Shown here: positions 57,486 to 64,000 of the stretch, in pieces
Layout of the letters: each line of letters starts with the position of its first letter
How positions within the stretch are numbered: position 1 is the stretch's first letter
The notes under the pieces: generated by a model
What the model was told of the DNA's origin: nothing
Database searches by the model: none
The model's input: only the letters and a program-made list of their open reading frames with translations
Program-made: the position numbers and the translations under genes
DNA from: Amylostereum areolatum
Taxonomy: Eukaryota > Basidiomycota > Agaricomycetes > Russulales > Stereaceae
DNA: 64,000 bases
Direction: 5' to 3'
Assembly (NCBI GenBank): GCA_012932865.1
Contig: SAXG01000049.1
Coordinates: forward strand, 1-64,000

Positions 57486-60020
57486 TCACACGTCCAAACC
57501 CGACTGAACAGTAAAGTTTACACAAGGCCTCTCCGGCTTGCGCACCCGCGGGTTCCAAAAGAAATCGACGTTCTCGGCGGGCACTGCGACCCGGTGCCTG
57601 TTGAGAGGGGAGAAGCTCGTGGTCAGCGCTATCCAGAGCATGGTTGGGAAAGACGGCTGACTTTTGCCTCGCGTGCAGCTCTGCCGTGCTCTTGAGCATC
57701 CACACCAGATCGCCGGTCGCATCGCGCGGCGGGCAGCGGCAGCAAGCCCACACCGCACGGTCATCGCGGGTCGAGGGTCCCTGCCACTGTACCTTCTCCC
57801 GCTCCCATGCGTCGGCCAGCTCGTCTTGGGTGAGTGCGCGGAAAGACACCGCCTCCACGGGGTGTCGTTCGAGGGTGTGGTCAACCTGCGGGAGAACGAT
57901 GCGTCAACGCCTGGTGTGGACGGGGGAAAGGAAAAACGCACCGATGCCCTCCATGTCAAGGCGAGGGTCGTAGGGACAAATTTTACTTTCCCGTTAGGAC
58001 GGAGCGTCTTTTTAGGGGGACACTTGGTGCAGGCGACGCGCGCAGAGGGAATGGTGTCCAGCTCCTCGGCCGTCGTGGTCTCCGGAAGGCCCAAAGCAGC
58101 TATGAAGGAACGCAGGATCGCCTGGGCACCAGGGCTAATCACTGGAGTGGTCGAGGCGGCATGCCACACTGGAAGGACGTCTGCGCCGAAATAGATGGTT
58201 GGTGAGAGGGATCTGTCCGCGCCTTGAAGCTGGAACACGGCCAGCGCCATCCCGAAAGCAACCAAGTCCGACCTGGACGGCACACCTTCAGAGGATATCG
58301 ACTTTCGAACTTCAATCGCCAGGCGTTCCTTCTCCCGTTGGAATGTCTTCAACGCGGACTGCACGACCTCTGGGACTGCTGCTTTCACGGCTGCGCGCCA
58401 TTCATCGTCCATCTCCGGTACGTCTTGGTCGATCATATTCTGAACAATTGGCACGGAGTCGATGCTGTCCTCGACACGCGCAAGGAACGGGAAGTCAGCG
58501 GGGCGGACGGTGTCGGCGTAGGCGCGCAAGACGAAGTCCCGACGTTCGGCCTTCCTGGCGAGTTGCTTGTCCTTCGTCCTTTGAATCTCGCACTGGAGGT
58601 CAGGAAGGATGTCCTTCCATTCTGGATATGGGAGCGGCGCGCGTCAGTGGCAGGAAAATGACGGGGCAAACGAAGCAGCGTACTCTTTTCGTCGAGTGGC
58701 TCGCGCACATTGACACCCCAATGGGTGGATAGCTGACTGTCATGCCAGTCGGTCTCGGTGTACCCCAAGTCGAACAAGCGCTCCTTGATACTGTGAGACG
58801 ATGGTGAGCCTATGCAAGCCGCAAACAGATTCTCCAAACGTACGTCTCCATTCGCTCCCTTGCAATGGCCTGCTCGCGTCTTCGTGTATCCCTCGCCTGC
58901 CAGTCGCTGCACACCTTCAAGTGCTGTATTGCGTAGTTGAGTGATGCAATATCATGATCTGACGAAAGAAGATACACACCGCCTGGCGTCCTTCTAGCAT
59001 CGTCTTCTTTTCCCGGACCAACGTTCGGGTTGCGTTCTGCCAGCCGTTAAGTCCATCTTCCTTTTTGACACTCTTCAGCGCCGCCATCCACAGCTCGAAG
59101 AATTCGTCGGCTGCGTCCTTCTCGTATACCAATCCATGGTATAACTGCCTGTGGTTGTCTGCATCATGCGATGTGTTAGTTGCGGGCACACGGCTTGACA
59201 ATCACCGAGGATGCTTACGAGGTACAAATGGGACGACATTTTCGACCCCGAGTACATCGCCCGCGCGTCCATACATTTTCGGAAGTTTGTCCTTAAGATA
59301 GCTCCAACCCACCAGCCTGGAGGCATTGGATTATATAAGGAAAGCGTGCGCGTAGATATGGGCTGGTAAACGTACTTTGTCGGGGCACACGAATCGCATA
59401 TGCGCTTGCGGAGTGGAAAGAGAATGGGGTTCGTTGTTTTGTTCCCGCAATGCTATCGCGGAACCGTCAGCGCGCGCGAAGGAAACAAAGAGCGAAAGAC
59501 TCACATGGCACTCTTCACGAAACACGTGGGCCCATCCGCAAGGCGACATACCCAGTGGACGTGGGGGGCGTCCAGAGGCGTATTTCCTGCATGACGACTC
59601 CCACACTGGTCGGAAATTCCTCGAAGTGAGACGTGCGCAGAAGCGCTTGTTGGTCCAGGTCAGCCGAATGAGATCGGCGGGATGCAGCCGCTTCGTAATC
59701 TAAAGGAATAAGCGAAGTGAGTCCCATCGACATCCTGAGTGAGAGTGGGATGCGAGAAACGCACCTCTAGAAAGACATCCAAATGGTCTTCGGCGAGGTC
59801 GTTGAAAGGGGTCGGAACCGAACGTTGAATCTCATGATAAATGACTTTCTTCGTCTTCGCGATCCTCTTCTGTGGCCGCTCTGATATCATGCGCGTGTCA
59901 GTACAATCAGGTAGGGTGGTAATAACGACGCGATTTCGGACCTTGTCCTTTTCGTTGAACGGGTTGAGCATCTCGCTTGGCGACAGTTTTGCGCTTCGCT
60001 TTGCGAGGCGGGGCAGGCAT
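57486..60020 (-). CDS. F-box protein
   Basis: F-box proteins recruit targets to SCF ubiquitin ligases. It begins at 60018-60020 with a basic leader (MPAPPRKAKRKTVAKR). The F-box follows across an intron (FNDLAEDHLDVFLE, then ITKRLHPADLIRLTWTNKRF). The body has RNFRPVWESSC, then WAHVFREECH, LVGWSYLKDKLPKMYGRAGD, GYTETDWHDSQL and a C-terminal third rich in Pro/Cys (CTKCPPKK, CCRCPP). This is the standard layout of one large agaricomycete F-box family whose substrates are unknown. The last intron (GTCAGC...CAACAG) leads to a stop at 57486. No frame break was noticed. Confidence 0.75.
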
Positions 60021-60282
60021 TAGGGCTTTACGGTAAAGTTTGAGGTTCAAGGAAGGGTGCGGGTGCGGTGGTCGTGGTCAGAGGTCAAGAGGGTTGCAAT
60101 TGGAAAACCAAGGTCAAGTCGACTTCGGCAAGAACAATGGAGAGAGTCACGTGGATTATATAAGTAGTGATCTTCCGGCCGGGCCCCGGTGTCCCGACTC
60201 CCGAGTCACCCGTCGCCGCCGTCCTTACTACCACACTCTCAAAGCAAACATCTACTCTCCCTATATTGCGCATTCCTCATTC

Positions 60283-62239
60283 TCACAAGCATTTCAGTGA
60301 ACGGAACGCGGATATCCTTATTATTTCAGAAGAATTGACCTCAGAAAGGTCATGGTGTAGCAGACGTGTCACGTCAGGCGTGCGCTTGCGCAGGAGATTT
60401 TCGAGCCCTCGGGCGACCTGAAAAGTTTGGGCGGGTGCCATACTTCGGATGCGCAGCGGCGCGTCCGCGCCCAGCCCGAGCCCCTTCGCGAGCCGGACGA
60501 GCGAGCCGTCGTGCCCGACGTACAGCCGCGCCTTGTAGCCTTCGCTCCCGTCGCGGAACGCGGCGAAGTTGCGCGCGAGCTCGGCGAACATCACGCCTGG
60601 CCCGTCAGCGCTCAGCAATCGGGATATCGGCGGGCGGGAGACGGAACGTGCGCGCGCACCGAAGGTGAGCTGGACGTAGGCCGTGGCGTTCGGGGCGGCG
60701 TTCCAGATGTAGCTGGGTTGCGGGGCGACGTCAGCGGAGGAAGGGAAGGGGGGGGGGGGTGACGTGAGGAATGGAAGGGGAGGGGAAGGGCGGCGTGAGG
60801 AATGGAAGGGGAAGGAGGAAGCGAACGAACGAACGAACGCACGCACTTGTACTCGAAATCGCCCAAGGCGTGCACCGCGTCCGCGTCCTCCGCCGCGACG
60901 CACGCGCCGGTGGCGTTGCACGGCAGAGGGTGTCCGTTGCACGTGCGCGCGGTGAACGTGTCGAAGAAGTGGTCGTCTGTGCCGGAGAGTGTTTTTTTTT
61001 TTTCGTCAGCGAGAAACCCGAGGCGGGGGGAGGGGGGAGAGGGGGGAGGAGGAAGGCGGCACGGGTATGGCACTCACACCAGGAAGACCAGGCGTCGAGC
61101 CCCGCCGTGCCGAGCGTGGCGTCGAGCCGCGCCTGCAGGTCCGCGAAGGCCGTCAGGTGGTCCGTCCACGCGGGCACGGCCTGGTACGCGTCGCGGATGG
61201 CGTCCGCGCCGGGGCACGCGTAGCTCGGGACGAGCGAGTCGATCTGCCGGCGTGTTTTCCCCAGGGTAAGTGTCCATGCGTTCGCGCGGCGGGGGGGGAC
61301 GACGCACGGTGGAGGGCTCGACGGCGACGGGCCAGACGCGGTTCGCGGTGGACGGGTCCATGCCGCGGAGCAGGCCGCTGGCGACTTGCATCGTGCGGGC
61401 GCTGGGCGAGACGCGGATGGCGATCTCGTCCGGGGCGACGGCGGAGAGGAAGTGGAGGGTGTGGTGGTAGACGGACCACAGGTCCTGCCCGGCGGTAAAA
61501 CGGCGGTGAATCAGCGACGGGAGTGGGACCGGACGCGCGCATACATCGACCCGCGCGCAAAAGAAGAGGAAGGTGAAGAAGATGAAGAAGAAGAAGAGGG
61601 CAGACGCTCACCCGTCCGTGCTGCACCGCGTCCTCGAACCCGCCCCGCGTCAGCTGCCCCGCCTCGCACGTCCCGTTCCATACCAAGCTCCGAAACGGGT
61701 GCGCGCCCGGCGTCTCGGTCAGCGGACGCACCTGCGCGCCGCCGCCGACGTAGTCCAGCTGCTCGATGTCCGCGCAGTCCCACCCCGCGGCGGGGTTCAG
61801 CGCGTTCTCGTCCGGGTAGAGGTTGTCGGGCGTGCGCTGTGCGTGGACAAGGGAGTGGGGTGTGGGAGGGCGTGGTGTGTGGGCGGCGAGGGTGTGGATG
61901 GGAACGAGAGGTGGGGGCCGTGGGGAGGTGTGAACGAACGGATGAGTGGGGGAAGAGCATGTAGGTCGGGGGGGCACGCACCTTGTGATGGCGCATCATC
62001 CCGTTCAGATACACGAGCACCGCGCCGTCGGGCGCGCGGTAGTGCGCGGCGTGGACGTGCGGCGCGTTGCAGTAGTTGTAGGTGTTCCACGGCAGCGCGC
62101 GCGGGGTCGTGGACGCGTTGTAGATCCCGGTGCCGTTGAAGCCGGGGCCCGGGTCGATGGGGGCCGAGCGGGCCGGTTGGACTCGGAGGTGGGAGAGGAG
62201 GTAGGGGAGGAGGAGGGTTGTCGTCGTCGTGGAGAGCAT
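60283..62239 (-). CDS. Secreted histidine-phosphatase-like protein with divergent C terminus
   Basis: Starts at 62237-62239 with a signal peptide (MLSTTTTTLLLPYLLSHLRV). The active-site motif GMMRHHKRTPDNLYP spans the first intron, giving the RHxxRxP-type phosphate loop. Later come VRVSPSARTMQV-like IRVSPSARTMQVASGLL, FFDTFTARTCNGHPLPC, YVGHDGSLVRLAKGLG (second catalytic His with Asp). This is the branch-2 histidine phosphatase (phosphoglycerate-mutase-like) family. After APLRIRSMAPAQTF the expected C-terminal strand (of the WPALGSE type) is missing, and the frame runs through unrelated sequence to 60283. The 3' end therefore looks replaced or decayed. Confidence 0.75.
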
Positions 62240-62541
62240 TTGTGCGTCGGAACTGGTCAATGGGGATGGGTGCTGCACTGGCAGACGCCCCCGTGCCGCT
62301 TGTACTTATCGGAACTCAGGAACTCTGAATAAGCTATCCAGTAGTGATACGTTTGGGACGAACGTGCTCGGGAGACAGCGATAAGCCGTCCTCGCGTCCT
62401 CGCCAGACGTGAATGAGGGAGACGCGCGCGCGCGAGGGAGAAAGCAGGCGCCGTCATCGACGTCGACCGAACTTCAACATATCCCATCGGCGAAGGTGCG
62501 ACGCACATATGCACACACGCCGACGACGTCACGTTGCTTTT

Positions 62542-63216
62542 TCATATTCCACCCGGCGAACCCGGAGTCGGTTCCAATCGTAGATAAGTACGGAGGACGA
62601 GACGCGCATACATGCACCACCGGCCGTCACCCTTCCACCTCTTCGCGGGGATGCTGTGGGCGTACATGCAGACCTCGGTCAGTGCGTAGTACGGGCATGC
62701 AAAGGCCACAAAGAGACACAAACCGTACGCAACCGCCATTCGTTGCCCGTGTCCAGCACGATAGCCTCGTTGATCGTCCTACCCCCCCTCCCTTCAGCCA
62801 TCCACCCACAAAAAAAGGGGGGAAACACCACACAAAACGCACCGAATCATGATCTCCTCCCCCGTCAGCCCCGCCACGTCCCCCCTGGGCGTGACGAACG
62901 GCGAGCCCGCGTGCGCGCACGCCTCCCCGAGCGCGCGGAGGCAGCCGGCCATCGCGGGCGTGTACAGGAAGTAATTCTCGTGGATCTTCGGCCGGGCGCA
63001 CTGCGCGCGGGGCGCGGCGAGGCAGACGAGGTCGACGAGGAGGTCGTCTGGCCCTGGTGCGGTGTGCATCGCGGCGGTGCGGCCGGGGCTGGCGAGGGCG
63101 GTGCGGATGTAGGCGGGGAGGGCGCGCCGGGGGACGACGTCGACGGAGACGAGCTGCACCATCGACAGAAGAGGGCCGCCCCCGTTGTCGTCGTCGTCGT
63201 CCGGGGCGGAGCGGGG

Positions 63217-63253
<37 letters not shown>

Positions 63254-64000
63254 TGGAATGCGGCGGGGGAGCAGACGGGGACGAGGTCCCAGGTGAGGCG
63301 GACGACGGCTTCAGCGGGGCTGGAGGGCCAGGGGGCGCTGCGGCGGTCGAGGGCGAGTTTGCGGAAGACGAGGTAGACGAGGGTTTGTTGGATGAGCGGG
63401 ATGTACATCGCGCGCGAGCCGAGGACGAGGATCTTGTTCTCGTGCACGGCCTTCTTCGGGATTGTGCGTTGGCAGAAGCGCTTGTGAGCTGGCCTGGAAG
63501 AGGGGGAGGGAGTAAGGATCCGAGCGCGATGCGGAGGAGAGGGGAGGGCAAAGACGGGGTGGGTGGACTGACCAGTCTGCTTTTTGGCACTGGGCGGCGG
63601 GGCGGGGACTCGTCAGAGGAGGGGAGAAGGCGGGAGAGGGGGGAGGGGACGCACGTGCTTGGTGCAGTAGAGCGCGGTCTTGCACTGCGAGGGGAGGGCC
63701 ATGGGGATGAGCGGGCGGGCGGGAAAAAGGGGAAGAGGAGGACGGGCCTTGGAGCAGAGCATGCACTCCACGCGCTCGCCGCACTTGGAGCAGTACTGGA
63801 TCGGGCGCGCCGTCGTGCGCACCGTCTCCCCGATGGGCGTGTGCAGCGCTTGGTCGAGCTTGGCTTCGAACTGCGCTGGCGGCACCGACGCGATCCTGGG
63901 GCGCACGAAGAGCGTGCGGGGTCCGTGTCAGCGTCGACGAAGCTGATGCAGAGGGAGCGATGGTTGACGCGTGACGGGCCACGTACAGCTCCTCCGCTCT
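62542..64000 (-). CDS. MYND-type zinc-finger protein, copy 2 (5' end outside window)
   Basis: Related to the gene at 52893. Starting beyond 64000, it shows RIASVPPAQFEAKLDQALHT, then a MYND finger split by introns: YCSKCGERVECMLCSK, CKTALYCTKH, CQKADW and AHKRFC. The body carries RAMYIPLIQQTLVYLVFRKL, a tract of about a dozen alanines from a GCG repeat (63209-63252), WDLVPVCSPAAF and NEAIVLDTGNEWRLRT, like copy 1 (TIVLDTQNVWKLRT). The final exon ends at 62542. The zinc ligands appear complete. Confidence 0.75.

Overview
This window is eukaryotic and fungal. Almost every gene is broken by short introns (about 45-80 bp, mostly GT-AG, several GC-AG). The coding sequence is GC-rich, and the families present (integrase-core proteins, alpha-kinases with a zinc ribbon, KDZ transposase, TET/JBP dioxygenase, Clr2-like proteins, MYND and F-box proteins, 7TM receptors-like proteins) point to an agaricomycete basidiomycete, possibly Polyporales. 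Exon junctions below were read by eye and checked by reading-frame arithmetic. No similarity search was possible.

Layout. 1-17.9 kb: the 3' end of an ATM1-type ABC transporter, a Mug135-like gene, an orphan membrane-protein exon, an intact integrase-core gene, decayed remnants (UBE3D/HECT-like E2-binding protein, GH79 glycosidase), an alpha-type protein kinase carrying a 1-bp frameshift, and two Clr2-like silencing genes. 17,901-30,728: one complete 12.8-kb Kyakuja/Dileera/Zisupton (KDZ) DNA transposon. It has ~970-bp terminal inverted repeats (TIRs) and an 8-bp target-site duplication. It carries the KDZ transposase and cargo genes: a TET/JBP-type dioxygenase, an HMG-like protein, a protein with two RNase H1 N-terminal-like domains, and two small unknown genes. 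It lies between the second and third Clr2-like genes.

31-39.4 kb: the third Clr2-like gene, a tandem pair of an unknown conserved family (one with a 10-bp duplication frameshift) and galactokinase GAL1. 40.8-44.9 kb: two secreted repeat-protein genes separated by a TA-flanked MITE. The first has eight ~33-residue repeats ending in Lys-Arg and looks like a kexin-processed peptide precursor. 45.1-52.2 kb: three related seven-transmembrane genes. 52.9-64 kb: a MYND protein, a poly(A) retroposon with a 15-bp target-site duplication, formate dehydrogenase, an F-box protein, a histidine phosphatase with a divergent C terminus, and a second MYND protein running off the window.

The most notable content is the KDZ/TET-JBP element, a mobile element that brings its own candidate DNA-base oxidase, and the kexin-type repeat peptide precursor.
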